64,000 nt of DNA from Pseudobutyrivibrio sp. (GCA_017557435.1 JAFYYR010000004.1:1-64000); one strand, 5' to 3'; counted from the stretch's first letter, positions 53,376 through 62,484 are shown. Made by a program: numbers and translations. Notes: generated by a model from the letters alone, not told the origin.

Positions 53376-54143
53376 TTATTGATTGTCTTCTGATGATTCA
53401 ATAGATTCATCTATTTCATCAGAATCTTCTTTTGTCTCCTTAGAAACTGCGTCTAAGTCTACATCTTCTAGATTGACATTAGATAAGTCTGCAGCTTCCT
53501 CATCTGAGGAATTCTTAGCTGTATTCTCATCTGCCTTGTCGTCAGCTGTACCAAGATAAAAGTCACCATTTTGTAAATCAAAAAGATTTAAAACCTCCAT
53601 GCCAAAAACATCATGCATGTAGGAATATATCTCTTTGTTATTTATCTCTCTATTATGCTTTCTAATGACATTTTTCTTAAGCTGAACACGGATATCTTTG
53701 ATCCAGTTAGTTATCTCCTCAGCCTCTTGAGAATTGGTACGAAGCTTATCGTAACAATAATCCATAGATGCAAGCATAAGCTGCTTGTTAACCTCATCAG
53801 TCTGATTAGGAATATCCATAAGCTCATCCTCAGCAGAATCAATGCGTTCCTTGCATTCTTCTAAGAGGCGCTTATCATCATCAAGCTTCTTAGATACTAA
53901 GTCAGATGTACCCTCCATATTAGTCATAACAGAGGACATAAGATTCTCTTTTACCTTTTTCAAATCCTTAAGCTCTTTTTTAAGCTCTGCCTCACGTTTT
54001 AAAAGGTCATTTTCTCTAGTCTCTAATTCCTTAACTGTACTTGGCTTACCGCCTAAAGCAAACAATCTATGCCATTTCTGGTCCAATATAAGCATTGGGA
54101 CTTTTATTTTAGCAATTGCTGCAGAGTAATCATGCTCCCCCAT
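53376..54143 (-). CDS. Coiled-coil protein of unknown function, linked to rex
   Basis: I do not recognise this 255-residue protein by function. It has an N-terminal region with a hydrophobic patch (AKIKVPMLILDQKWHRLF, about 12-29), two long coiled coils (about 36-70 and 84-110), a helical middle (MLASMDYCYDKLRTNSQEAEEI, NREINNKEIYSYMHDVFGMEVLNLFDL) and a very acidic tail (about 205-255). No signal peptide or membrane segment is seen. It starts 8 bases after rex and shares its terminator, so it is likely under the same promoter. Confidence 0.75.
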   Translation of the reverse strand: MGEHDYSAAIAKIKVPMLILDQKWHRLFALGGKPSTVKELETRENDLLKREAELKKELKDLKKVKENLMSSVMTNMEGTSDLVSKKLDDDKRLLEECKERIDSAEDELMDIPNQTDEVNKQLMLASMDYCYDKLRTNSQEAEEITNWIKDIRVQLKKNVIRKHNREINNKEIYSYMHDVFGMEVLNLFDLQNGDFYLGTADDKADENTAKNSSDEEAADLSNVNLEDVDLDAVSKETKEDSDEIDESIESSEDNQ

Positions 54144-54151
54144 AAACTCAC

Positions 54152-54784
54152 CTACTTATTTTTATGCTGAGTAATATTGTAAGATAACTGCATTAAACTA
54201 TCGGACAAATGAACATTCTCAATAACTACATCTGGGATATCATCTAAGTCCACATGTGCAAAATTCCAAATAGCGTGAACTCCAAGAGATACAAGCTTAA
54301 GAGCTGTAGCCTTAGCGTTTGATTTTGGAAGGGTTAAAGCAGCAATCTCAACATCGTTATTTTTAATAAATTCTGGAAGATCTTCTAACATCTGAACAGG
54401 AAGATCTCTAACCATCTTGCCTTTAAGCTCTGGATTAACATCAAAAAGTCCAATAATCTTAAATCCAACTCGCTCAAATTTAACATATCCAGCAATGGCC
54501 TGGCCTAAATTACCAGCACCGATAACTATTACATTGTGAGTGTCATGAACACCAAGTATATTGCCAATCTCCTCATGAAGATAAGCAACATTATAACCGT
54601 AACCCTGCTGACCAAAGCCACCAAAGTTATTTAAATCCTGTCTGATCTGAGATGCAGTAACATGCATTCTCTTACTGAGATCATTAGAAGAAATTCTTTC
54701 CACACCATCATCTAACAATTCGCCTAAATAACGGTAATATCTAGGCAATCTTCTGATAACGGCCTGAGAAATCTTTTTATCCAA
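54152..54784 (-). CDS. rex: Redox-sensing repressor Rex
   Basis: Rex (210 residues) represses fermentation and NADH-linked genes and lets go of DNA when NADH rises. The N-terminal winged helix (about 1-78) has SNDLSKRMHVTASQIRQDLN as recognition region. The Rossmann fold carries VIGAGNLGQAIAGY (about 86-99). A C-terminal domain-swap helix ends the protein. The start is a TTG with AGGAGG 8 bases upstream. A near-consensus promoter precedes it. Confidence 0.96.
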   Translation of the reverse strand: MDKKISQAVIRRLPRYYRYLGELLDDGVERISSNDLSKRMHVTASQIRQDLNNFGGFGQQGYGYNVAYLHEEIGNILGVHDTHNVIVIGAGNLGQAIAGYVKFERVGFKIIGLFDVNPELKGKMVRDLPVQMLEDLPEFIKNNDVEIAALTLPKSNAKATALKLVSLGVHAIWNFAHVDLDDIPDVVIENVHLSDSLMQLSYNITQHKNK

Positions 54785-54818
54785 AGCGTAAGCCTCCTAA
54801 AATCTATTCAATAAATTA

Positions 54819-54847
54819 ATTATAAAATCTGTCCAAAAGCATGTCAA
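54819..54847 (-). promoter_or_regulatory. rex promoter (full consensus)
   Basis: On the minus strand a -35 TTGACA (54842-54847) and a -10 TATAAT (54819-54824), both perfect, are 17 bases apart. The -35 overlaps the stop codon of the ABC-F gene. No Rex operator is obvious within it. Confidence 0.85.
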
Positions 54848-56748
54848 GGATTTAACAATCCCCATTCATCATACAATTCTTCTAGGCGCGAATCGATTTC
54901 TTTCTGCCTAGCAGTAAGCTCATTTAGCTTGGCAGAATTAGTCATATTTTCAGGCTTTAAGAACTCTTCTTCAATGGCAGATTTCTTATTTTCAAGCTTT
55001 TCTATTTCCTCTTCTATTTTGGAAATTTTGTTCTGAAGCTTTCTCTTTTCAGCTTCGATTCGCTTTTGCTCCTTATAGTCAAGCTTTGCCGCTGTCTCTT
55101 CAGAAGCTGCAGTGGATACAGAATCACTTGTAGCGCCGTAAAGCTGCTCTTTTTTAGCAATATAATCATCGTAATTGCCAAGATACTTCACAAGCTTTCC
55201 ATCCGTTAGCTCGAGAATAGTATTAGCTGTTCTATTTACAAAATATCTATCATGGCTAACGTACAAAAGTGTGCCATCATATTCATTTAAAGCCTCTTCA
55301 AGCATCTGCTTGGAATCCATATCTAAGTGGTTAGTAGGCTCATCGAGAATAAGTAGATTAGACTTTGAAAGCATAAGCTTAGCCAACGAAACTCGGCCTC
55401 TCTCACCACCAGATAAATCGCTAATACGCTTAAATACGTCATCCTCGGTAAACATAAATGCAGCCAAAGTATTTCTAACCTTGGTCTCAGTTAAAAATGG
55501 ATAGGCATCATGAAGTTCACTAAAGATAGTATTAGATTCGGTAAGGCCCTGCTGTTCCTGGTCATAGTATCCAACAGTAACATTGGCACCAAATCGAATC
55601 TCACCTGATTCAAAATCAGTAAGGCCATTAATACATTTTAAAATAGTGGTCTTACCCGTTCCGTTATCACCTAAAATGGCAATTCTATCGCCCTTATGTA
55701 CCTCAAAGGATAAATCAGTAAAGATATTTTTGTCGTCATAAGACTTGGTAACATGGGAAAAATCAAGGACATCCTTGCCGCTTTCCTTTTCTATCTCTAG
55801 AGTAAGGCGCATCTTAGGCATATCTTTATCAGGAGCATCCATCACATCCATTTTGTCCAAAAGCTTCTTGCGGCTTTCGGCACGCTTGATTGATTTTTCT
55901 CTGTTGAAAGACTGAAGCTTATCAATAACAGCCTTCTGATGCTCTATTTCCTTTTGCTGCTTTTCATAAGAGCGCTCATAGGTAAGCATATATATCTCTT
56001 TTTGCTGAGTAAATGCAGTGTAATTACCTGTATAGACGCTAGTCCTGCCATAGGATAAATCAACTACATGGTCTGCAATCTTATCGAGGAAATATCTATC
56101 ATGGGCCACAATTATTACTGCTCCCTTGTAAGAAGAAAGATATCCCTCTAACCACATGATTGATTTTAAGTCTAAATGGTTAATAGGCTCATCTAAAAGC
56201 AATAAATCTGGAGATGATGCAAGAAGTCTACCAAGAGATACTCGAGTTTTTTGACCTCCAGATAGCTCATTCATGCTCTTCTCGAAATCCTCTTGCTCAA
56301 ATCCTAAGCCCTTAAGAATACCGATAGCCTCAGAACGGAATGTATAGCCGCCCTTCAAATCAAACTGATGCTGAAGCTTATGATAATCGTCCATGAACTT
56401 ACCCATTTCTGAATTATCTACTAAGCTCATATTAGCTTCCATCTCAGAAAGTCTCTTCTCCATGGAAAGCAAGTCCTCTCTAGCAGAAAGAACAGTGTTT
56501 AGAATATTAGAGCTAAATGCATCCTCTTGATACTGGGCAAGATATCCCATAGTAGCATCTTTTTTAAGAGTCACTTCACCATCATCAGCAGCTATCTCTC
56601 CGATGATAATTTTAAGCAAAGTAGACTTACCTGTACCATTGTTACCAACAATAGCTACTTTAGAGCCCTCATCAACAGTAAATGTAGCATCTTTTATTAT
56701 ATTGTCTTCACCATATGATTTATAAATATGAGATACGTTTAATAACAT
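54844..56748 (-). CDS. ABC-F family ATPase (Uup/YdiF-like)
   Basis: This 634-residue protein has two ABC domains and no membrane part, as in ribosome-associated ABC-F factors. Walker A motifs are GNNGTGKST (near 35-43) and GDNGTGKTT (near 352-360); signature motifs are LSGGQKTRVSLGRLL and LSGGERGRVSLAKLM. The inter-domain linker (about 245-310) is charged and helical, and a C-terminal coiled coil (about 560-630) is present. A housekeeping translation factor is more likely than an antibiotic-resistance type, but sequence alone does not decide. It lies after the pnp terminator. Confidence 0.9.
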   Translation of the reverse strand: MLLNVSHIYKSYGEDNIIKDATFTVDEGSKVAIVGNNGTGKSTLLKIIIGEIAADDGEVTLKKDATMGYLAQYQEDAFSSNILNTVLSAREDLLSMEKRLSEMEANMSLVDNSEMGKFMDDYHKLQHQFDLKGGYTFRSEAIGILKGLGFEQEDFEKSMNELSGGQKTRVSLGRLLASSPDLLLLDEPINHLDLKSIMWLEGYLSSYKGAVIIVAHDRYFLDKIADHVVDLSYGRTSVYTGNYTAFTQQKEIYMLTYERSYEKQQKEIEHQKAVIDKLQSFNREKSIKRAESRKKLLDKMDVMDAPDKDMPKMRLTLEIEKESGKDVLDFSHVTKSYDDKNIFTDLSFEVHKGDRIAILGDNGTGKTTILKCINGLTDFESGEIRFGANVTVGYYDQEQQGLTESNTIFSELHDAYPFLTETKVRNTLAAFMFTEDDVFKRISDLSGGERGRVSLAKLMLSKSNLLILDEPTNHLDMDSKQMLEEALNEYDGTLLYVSHDRYFVNRTANTILELTDGKLVKYLGNYDDYIAKKEQLYGATSDSVSTAASEETAAKLDYKEQKRIEAEKRKLQNKISKIEEEIEKLENKKSAIEEEFLKPENMTNSAKLNELTARQKEIDSRLEELYDEWGLLNP

Positions 56749-56759
56749 AGTATTATTCC

Positions 56760-56791
56760 TAAAAAAGAGCGCCTGACCATAAGCCAGGCGC
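56760..56791 (-). terminator. Terminator after pnp
   Basis: On the minus strand GCGCCTG (56785-56791) pairs with CAGGCGC (56769-56775), followed by TCTTTTTTAGG. No separate promoter is evident for the ABC-F gene beyond it, so partial read-through is likely. Confidence 0.88.
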
Positions 56792-56811
56792 CAATAAATC
56801 TAGATAATTAA

Positions 56812-58893
56812 TTACTGACAATCCTTGATTGAGAAGCTGATGCGTCCCATCTTGTCCTTGCCAAGGCATACAACCTTAACAGTATCACCAAGTGTAAGAA
56901 CATCCTCAACTCTATCAATTCTTTCCTTAGCAATCTTTGAAATGTGAACCATTCCTTCCTTACCAGGAGCGAACTCTACGAAAGCACCGAATTCCTTGAT
57001 GCTAACAACCTTACCTGTAAGGACCTGATCCTTCTCAAAATCAGTTGTAATGATTTCAATCATCTTCTTAGCTTCATCCATCTTAGCTGCATCAGTACCG
57101 CAGATAGATACATTGCCCTCATCTGTAATATCGATCTTAACATCACATCTAGCAATGATTTCGTTGATTGTCTTACCACGCTGTCCTACAACATCACCAA
57201 TCTTCTCTGGATCAATTGAAAGCTGGATAATCTTTGGAGCATACTCGCCAACTTCCTTACGTGGCTCAGCGATTGCCTTGCTCATGCAGTTATCCATAAT
57301 GAAGAATCTAGCCTCACGACATCTTGCGATAGCGCCCTCAACGATTGGACGTGTAAGACCGTGAATCTTAATATCCATCTGAATAGCTGTGATACCTTCT
57401 TTTGTACCTGTAACCTTGAAGTCCATGTCGCCAAAGAAGTCCTCAAGACCCTGGATATCTGTAAGAAGAACGAAATCGTCATCTGTATCGCCTGTAACAA
57501 GACCACATGAAATACCTGCAACCATAGCCTTAAGTGGAACACCAGCAGCCATAAGTGACATACATGAAGCACATGTAGAAGCCATTGATGTAGAACCATT
57601 AGACTCAAATGTCTCAGATACGGCACGAATAGCGTATGGGAACTCCTCAGGTGATGGAAGTACTGGAAGAAGTGCTCTCTCAGCAAGTGCACCGTGACCA
57701 ATCTCACGACGTCCTGGACCACGAGATGGCTTTGTCTCACCTACTGAATAAGCAGGGAAGTTATAGTGGTGCATATATCTCTTCTCTGTAACAAATGCAT
57801 CAAGACCATCGATCTTCTGAGCCTCTGAAAGAGGAGCAAGTGTTACAACATCACAAATCTGTGTCTGACCACGAGTAAACATAGATGAACCGTGAACACG
57901 TGGAATAATATCAACCTCAGCTGCAAGTGGACGAATCTGATCAAGCTGACGTCCATCTGGACGCTTGTGATCCTTAAGAATCATCTTACGAACTGTCTTC
58001 TTCTCATACTGGTAAATTGCCTCACCAAGTACTGCAAGCCATTCTTCATTCTCAGCAAATGCCTCTTCAAGACGCTCAGTAATCTGACGGATATTCTCCT
58101 CACGAACCTGCTTCTCGTCAGTGAATACAGCCTCTTCCATCTCTGCTGGTGGAACAAGCTCCTTCATCTTAGCAAAGAGCTCTTCTGGAATAGCACATGA
58201 TGTATACTCGTGCTTTGGCTTACCGCACTCAGCAACCATCTGCTCGATAAATGCAATAATTGTCTGGTTAACATCGTGGCACTTGTAAATAGCCTCAATC
58301 ATCTTATCCTCAGGGATGATATTAGCACCAGCCTCGATCATGATAACCTTTTCTTTTGTAGAAGCAACTGTAAGCTTAAGGTCGCCCTTATCCCACTGCT
58401 CCTGTGATGGATTAACAATAAGCTCACCATCAACCATACCCATCTGAGTCATAGCACAAGGGCCATCAAATGGGATATCAGAAATACATGTAGAAATAGC
58501 AGCACCAAGCATTGCAACAAGCTCTGGACGGCACTGTGGATCTACAGCCATAACCATATTGTTAAGTGTTACGTCGTTACGATAGTCCTTAGGGAAAAGT
58601 GGACGCATAGGTCTATCAATAACACGAGAAGTAAGAACAGCATTCTCAGATGCCTTACCCTCTCTCTTGTTAAATCCCCCTGGAATCTTACCAACTGCGT
58701 ATGTCTTCTCTTCGAACTCAACTGAGAGTGGGAAGAAATCAATACCATCACGTGGCTTATCTGATGCAGTAGCAGTTGAAAGAACTGTTGTGTCACCATA
58801 CTGAATAAATGCTGCTCCATTAGCCTGAGCTGCAACTCTGCCGATATCAACACGAAGTGTTCTACCAGCTAAATCCATTGTAAAAGTCTTCAT
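56812..58893 (-). CDS. pnp: Polynucleotide phosphorylase
   Basis: PNPase (693 residues) degrades RNA from the 3' end with phosphate. It has two RNase PH domains (about 1-230 and 310-540; FTRGQTQ and NGSTSMAS are seen in the second), a helical linker, a KH domain (about 550-610, GKTINEIIARCDVKIDI) and an S1 domain (about 620-690, GKVVSIKEFGAFVEF). It follows rpsO, the widespread rpsO-pnp order. A long hairpin in its leader may serve RNase-dependent autoregulation, as known in E. coli. Confidence 0.97.
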   Translation of the reverse strand: MKTFTMDLAGRTLRVDIGRVAAQANGAAFIQYGDTTVLSTATASDKPRDGIDFFPLSVEFEEKTYAVGKIPGGFNKREGKASENAVLTSRVIDRPMRPLFPKDYRNDVTLNNMVMAVDPQCRPELVAMLGAAISTCISDIPFDGPCAMTQMGMVDGELIVNPSQEQWDKGDLKLTVASTKEKVIMIEAGANIIPEDKMIEAIYKCHDVNQTIIAFIEQMVAECGKPKHEYTSCAIPEELFAKMKELVPPAEMEEAVFTDEKQVREENIRQITERLEEAFAENEEWLAVLGEAIYQYEKKTVRKMILKDHKRPDGRQLDQIRPLAAEVDIIPRVHGSSMFTRGQTQICDVVTLAPLSEAQKIDGLDAFVTEKRYMHHYNFPAYSVGETKPSRGPGRREIGHGALAERALLPVLPSPEEFPYAIRAVSETFESNGSTSMASTCASCMSLMAAGVPLKAMVAGISCGLVTGDTDDDFVLLTDIQGLEDFFGDMDFKVTGTKEGITAIQMDIKIHGLTRPIVEGAIARCREARFFIMDNCMSKAIAEPRKEVGEYAPKIIQLSIDPEKIGDVVGQRGKTINEIIARCDVKIDITDEGNVSICGTDAAKMDEAKKMIEIITTDFEKDQVLTGKVVSIKEFGAFVEFAPGKEGMVHISKIAKERIDRVEDVLTLGDTVKVVCLGKDKMGRISFSIKDCQ

Positions 58894-58923
58894 GGTTTTC
58901 TCCTTTAAATATACTTTATATTT

Positions 58924-59002
58924 AAGCTCGAACCCGAAACTACTGAAAACGAAGCGACTCCTATATCTTTCGCTCAGAATTCAGTGGCTTCGGATTGGGC
59001 TT
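58924..59002 (-). promoter_or_regulatory. Long imperfect hairpin in the pnp leader
   Basis: Left arm 58924-58957 pairs with right arm 58970-59002 over about 28 base pairs with a few bulges and G-U pairs, around a 12-base loop. It lies between the rpsO terminator and the pnp ribosome site. In E. coli a comparable rpsO-pnp hairpin is cut by RNase III and used for PNPase autoregulation. Here this role is inferred from position only. Confidence 0.55.
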
Positions 59003-59008
59003 TTACGC

Positions 59009-59046
59009 AAAAATTAGAAAACGAGCGGAGTAAAACTACTCCGCTC
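59009..59046 (-). terminator. Terminator after rpsO
   Basis: A perfect 10-bp stem, GAGCGGAGTA (59023-59032) with TACTCCGCTC (59037-59046), is followed on the minus strand by GTTTTCTAATTTTTG. The downstream T-rich run is broken, so some transcription may reach pnp. Confidence 0.85.
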
Positions 59047-59053
59047 ATATAGA

Positions 59054-59320
59054 TTACTTTCTTAAGCCAAGACGCTCAATGATTGAACGATATCTCTCAA
59101 TGTCAGTATTCTTAAGGTAAGCAAGAAGGTTTCTTCTCTTACCAACCATCTTCATCATACCACGACGGCTGTGATGATCACCTGGGTTAGCCTTAAGATG
59201 CTCTGTAAGCTCTGAAATACGAGCTGTAAGAACTGCGATCTGAACCTCTGGAGAACCTGTATCACCAGCTGTTCTAGCATACTCATTGATAATCTGCTGC
59301 TTCTTCTCTTTTGTAATCAT
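59054..59320 (-). CDS. rpsO: 30S ribosomal protein S15
   Basis: S15 (88 residues) is a primary 16S rRNA-binding protein. The sequence is typical: [25 protein letters not shown], then [30 protein letters not shown] strong AGGAGG ribosome site precedes it. The leader upstream can fold into a stable hairpin and may be the S15 autoregulatory site. It lies upstream of pnp. Confidence 0.97.
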   Translation of the reverse strand: MITKEKKQQIINEYARTAGDTGSPEVQIAVLTARISELTEHLKANPGDHHSRRGMMKMVGKRRNLLAYLKNTDIERYRSIIERLGLRK

Positions 59321-59349
59321 TTTACTACCTCCTAAATTGTAAATATGCC

Positions 59350-59390
59350 GTAACTAAGGTGAAGGTCGGAGTGTCCTAAACCTGAGTCAC
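59350..59390 (-). promoter_or_regulatory. Structured rpsO leader (candidate S15 autoregulatory element)
   Basis: On the minus strand GTGACTCAGGT (59380-59390) pairs with ACCTTAGTTAC (59350-59360) with one mismatch, closing a 19-base apical part that contains GGACACTCCGACC. It lies between the promoter and the ribosome site. S15 binds its own leader in several bacteria through varied folds, so this is a reasonable candidate. No match to a specific known class was tested. Confidence 0.5.
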
Positions 59391-59411
59391 AGTAAAAATA
59401 ATACCTGAAAT

Positions 59412-59440
59412 ATATTAACACAGTATATTATTCTTGTAAA
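59412..59440 (-). promoter_or_regulatory. rpsO promoter
   Basis: On the minus strand a -35 TTTACA (59435-59440) and a -10 TAATAT (59412-59417) are 17 bases apart, giving a leader of about 80 bases before rpsO. Confidence 0.7.
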
Positions 59441-59456
59441 TAAAGTCTTTTATAAA

Positions 59457-60104
59457 TTATGAAAGGCTAAGCAACTCCTCTACAGAGTACTGAAGCACAT
59501 TGGCAAGCTTACCACTATTAACATAGACAGTTGAAAAATCGTAATTCAAGGCAAAATACACATTACAACCCTCATCAGCACATTTACCTATAGATATAAG
59601 AATTTCATTACCTCCCGCATCCTTAATAATGCACATTGGAGACTCCTGGCTAAGACCATATTCCTCTGCTTTAGTATCATCTTCCAGCTCAATTATATCA
59701 ACCACTCTAATATCGCAAAGATAATTAAGAATCTTGTCTATTCTATCGCCATTTATCTCAATAGATGGGTCATCAACATATATCCACTTATCATCCTTTT
59801 TCTCGAAATTCAAAAGAATGTTATTGGCATCAGTAATAGAGAACTCGTAAATCTCTTCCTTTGGAAGATAAAGAATCTGCTCTCCATCATCACTAATCTC
59901 ACTGGCTTGATCAAGCTCTGCAGCATGTGGAAACTCTATATCCTCCTGTGGAGTAACCGTCTCCTCTACTGCATCGTCCTTACCGACCTCTGATGTATCC
60001 TTAGTATGTGTAGATTTAAAAATAAATACACCAAAAACTATAATCAATAATATTCCAGCTATTAAAATACAAAGTTTTAAAATGTTTTGTTTGTTTTTAA
60101 GCAT
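59457..60104 (-). CDS. DUF4340 domain protein, membrane-anchored
   Basis: The 215-residue product begins at the ATG at 60104 (GGGAG upstream) with MLKNKQNILKLC and one membrane segment (ILIAGILLIIVFGVFIF). A short acidic linker precedes a DUF4340 region (about 75-215) with repeated EIYEFSITDANNILLNFEKKDDKWIYVDDPSIEINGDRIDKIL. DUF4340 proteins are often found near gliding or ABC genes, but their action is unknown. An open frame reaching 60179 has no ribosome site. A Rex-like box lies upstream. Confidence 0.85.
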   Translation of the reverse strand: MLKNKQNILKLCILIAGILLIIVFGVFIFKSTHTKDTSEVGKDDAVEETVTPQEDIEFPHAAELDQASEISDDGEQILYLPKEEIYEFSITDANNILLNFEKKDDKWIYVDDPSIEINGDRIDKILNYLCDIRVVDIIELEDDTKAEEYGLSQESPMCIIKDAGGNEILISIGKCADEGCNVYFALNYDFSTVYVNSGKLANVLQYSVEELLSLS

Positions 60105-60125
60105 TGTAATCTCCCGTATATAATA

Positions 60126-60154
60126 TTTATAACCAGCCCACTCACCATAGGCAA
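60126..60154 (-). promoter_or_regulatory. Promoter of the DUF4340 gene
   Basis: On the minus strand a -35 TTGCCT (60149-60154) and a -10 TATAAA (60126-60131) are 17 bases apart. A second -10-like TATAAT lies at 60179-60184 with a poor -35. Confidence 0.55.
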
Positions 60155-60210
60155 TAATCAAAAAATTACCTACAAACAATTATACCTAAAAGCTGTGTTT
60201 AAAATTCATT

Positions 60211-60228
60211 TAGTAAAATGTTTCACAA
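60211..60228 (-). promoter_or_regulatory. Candidate Rex operator
   Basis: The minus strand reads TTGTGAAACATTTTACTA, which agrees at 14 of 16 fixed positions with the Rex consensus TTGTGAAA-N2-TTTCACAA. It lies upstream of the DUF4340 gene promoters. Confidence 0.4.
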
Positions 60229-60250
60229 AACTTTTAGAATTCAATCTAGC

Positions 60251-60285
60251 TAAAATAAAAGCCCCGCAGGTAAAACCCACAGGGC
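60251..60285 (-). terminator. Terminator after purA
   Basis: On the minus strand a GC-rich stem, GCCCTGTGGG with CCTGCGGGGC (60261-60285, imperfect), is followed by TTTTATTTT, 13 bases beyond the purA stop. Confidence 0.8.
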
Positions 60286-60297
60286 GAATTATTAAAA

Positions 60298-61572
60298 TTA
60301 CCTATAGATGATATCATCTCTACCTGGTCCATTAGAAACCATAGTGATTGGGAAACCAATCTCTTTCTCAATGAACTCAATATACTTACGGCAGTTCTCT
60401 GGAAGATCCTCGTATTTTTTGATGCCGCTAATATCACATTTCCAACCTGGAAGTGTCTTAAGTACTGGCTTAGCCTTCTCAAGCTTAGATGTAACAGGGA
60501 AGTCTGTTGTAACTTCTCCATCGATCTCATAACCAACACAAACTGGAATCTCATCAAGATAACCAAGAACATCAACTACTGTGAAAGCTACATCTGTAGT
60601 ACCCTGCATTCTGCAGCCGTACTTAGAAGCAACGCAGTCAAACCATCCCATACGACGTGGACGACCAGTTGTTGCGCCAAACTCACCACCGTCACCACCG
60701 CGACGTCTAAGCTCATCTGCCTCATCACCAAAAATCTCAGATACAAATGCACCAGCACCAACTGCTGATGAATAAGCCTTACATACTGTAACAACCTGCT
60801 TAAGCTCCTGGGCTGGAATACCTGCACCGATGCAACCATATGGTGCAAGTGTTGATGAAGATGTAACCATTGGATAAATACCATGGTCTGGATCCTTAAG
60901 AGTACCAAGCTGGCCCTCAAGAAGGATTGTCTTATTTTCTTTGAGTGCGTTCCATAAGAATGCAGAAGTATCGCAAACATATGGAGCAATCATATCTCTA
61001 TACTCATGAAGTGTCTCAAGTAACTCCTCTGGCTTAAGAAGTGGCTTGTGATATAAATGCTCTAAAAGAACATTCTTCTGGTCACATGTACGAACCACCT
61101 TTTCTTTGAGAAGCTCCTCATCGAAAAGTTCCTGTACCTGATAACCTACTTTTGCGTATTTATCTGAGTAGAATGGAGCAATACCACTCTTTGTAGAACC
61201 AAAGGAAGCTTTTCCTAATCGCTCTTCTTCGTACTGATCAAAAAGGATGTGATATGGCATTACAATCTGTGCTCTATCAGAAACTAAAATCTTTGGTGCT
61301 GGAACGCCCTTTTCTACGATAGAATTAATCTCATTAATGAGAATAGGAATATTAAGAGCTACACCATTACCAATGATGCTTGTGGTGTGATCATAAAAAA
61401 CACCTGAAGGTAATGTGTGAAGAGCGAACTTACCATAATGATTTTTAATGGTGTGTCCTGCGTTGGCTCCTCCCTGAAAACGTACAATAATGTCTGCATC
61501 AGCAGCCATCATATCTGTAATCTTTCCTTTTCCTTCATCGCCCCAATTGGCACCTACTACCGCTTTTACCAT
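60298..61572 (-). CDS. purA: Adenylosuccinate synthetase
   Basis: PurA (424 residues) joins IMP and aspartate with GTP on the way to AMP. The N-terminal VVGANWGDEGKGKITD (4-19) is the GTP-binding loop with catalytic Asp; GGANAGHT (35-42) carries the catalytic His; and TTGRPRRMGWFD is the conserved later loop. AGGAGG lies before the ATG. It is 39 bases after degV with no terminator between them, so the two are probably co-transcribed. Confidence 0.97.
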   Translation of the reverse strand: MVKAVVGANWGDEGKGKITDMMAADADIIVRFQGGANAGHTIKNHYGKFALHTLPSGVFYDHTTSIIGNGVALNIPILINEINSIVEKGVPAPKILVSDRAQIVMPYHILFDQYEEERLGKASFGSTKSGIAPFYSDKYAKVGYQVQELFDEELLKEKVVRTCDQKNVLLEHLYHKPLLKPEELLETLHEYRDMIAPYVCDTSAFLWNALKENKTILLEGQLGTLKDPDHGIYPMVTSSSTLAPYGCIGAGIPAQELKQVVTVCKAYSSAVGAGAFVSEIFGDEADELRRRGGDGGEFGATTGRPRRMGWFDCVASKYGCRMQGTTDVAFTVVDVLGYLDEIPVCVGYEIDGEVTTDFPVTSKLEKAKPVLKTLPGWKCDISGIKKYEDLPENCRKYIEFIEKEIGFPITMVSNGPGRDDIIYR

Positions 61573-61611
61573 AATTATCCTCCTAGAAATGTCTATGATT
61601 ATAAATAATCA

Positions 61612-62484
61612 TTAATCTATATCAATCAGCTTCTTTGTTACTGTACAAGCAAGTGCGCCTGGACCAATGTGACATGAAACTGATAATGATAACGGATCAA
61701 TCCAAATTTCCTTTACAGGGAATTCCTTAAGGAGTTCTTCTCTAAAAGCTTCTGCAGCTTCCTGATTTTGAGTGTGAGCAATTGAAATAGTCACATCATC
61801 AAAATTATCTGTGTGGAGTCTCTCCTGCATATCCTTCTTAAGGGCCTCAATCATAGTCTGCTTAGCAGCCTTCATTGTGCGGGCCATAGAATATTTATCA
61901 AGCTTTTCTCCATAGATAGAAAGAACTGGCTTAATCTTAAGTAATGAACCAATGGCAGCTACAGCTGGTGTAAGTCTGCCACCCTTTTTAAGATACTCAA
62001 GAGTATCTACTGTAATATAAATTGTAGATGCTGACTTGATTTCCATAAGAGCATCGTGAATTTCCTGCGCGCTCTTACCATTATCAGCAAGCTTTTTAGC
62101 CTCTAAAGCTGAAAGCTTCTGAGTAACTGAAATACGCTGATTATCTACAACTACAACTCTGCCATCATAGTCCTCCGAAAGCATCTTTGCTGTAGCGCAA
62201 GATGAAGAAAGACCTGAAGACATAGGAATATAAACTAATTCATCGTAATCCTCAAGGATCTTATCCCAAGTATCCATGAGATTGCCAGTGATAGGCATAG
62301 ATGTCTTAATCTCGCCACCTTCTGTGAGTTTCTGATAAAACTCATCCTGAGTTAAATCAATATCCTCATAATATAATTCGCCATTAATATAAAAAGGCAT
62401 TGGCTCAACAAAAACGCCGAGTTCTTTAGACTCAGCCTGAGTAATGCCACTATTGCTATCTGTAAGTATTGCTACTTTGCTCAT
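61612..62484 (-). CDS. DegV family fatty-acid-binding protein
   Basis: This 290-residue protein is of the DegV family, which binds fatty acids; FakB members present them to the FakA kinase. TDSNSGI (8-14) and the loop with TSMPITGNL (about 61-69) hold the fatty-acid carboxylate, and IYIPMSSGLSSS is typical. Family proteins occur in several copies in Firmicutes, so a FakB role is possible but not proved; no fakA is nearby. The C-terminal SCHIGPGALACTVTKK is conserved. Confidence 0.93.
   Translation of the reverse strand: MSKVAILTDSNSGITQAESKELGVFVEPMPFYINGELYYEDIDLTQDEFYQKLTEGGEIKTSMPITGNLMDTWDKILEDYDELVYIPMSSGLSSSCATAKMLSEDYDGRVVVVDNQRISVTQKLSALEAKKLADNGKSAQEIHDALMEIKSASTIYITVDTLEYLKKGGRLTPAVAAIGSLLKIKPVLSIYGEKLDKYSMARTMKAAKQTMIEALKKDMQERLHTDNFDDVTISIAHTQNQEAAEAFREELLKEFPVKEIWIDPLSLSVSCHIGPGALACTVTKKLIDID

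Noticed and set aside
54844-56748. ABC-F protein as an antibiotic resistance factor
   Set aside because: Length, linker and C-terminal coiled coil fit housekeeping Uup/YdiF-like proteins. Nothing in the context suggests resistance.
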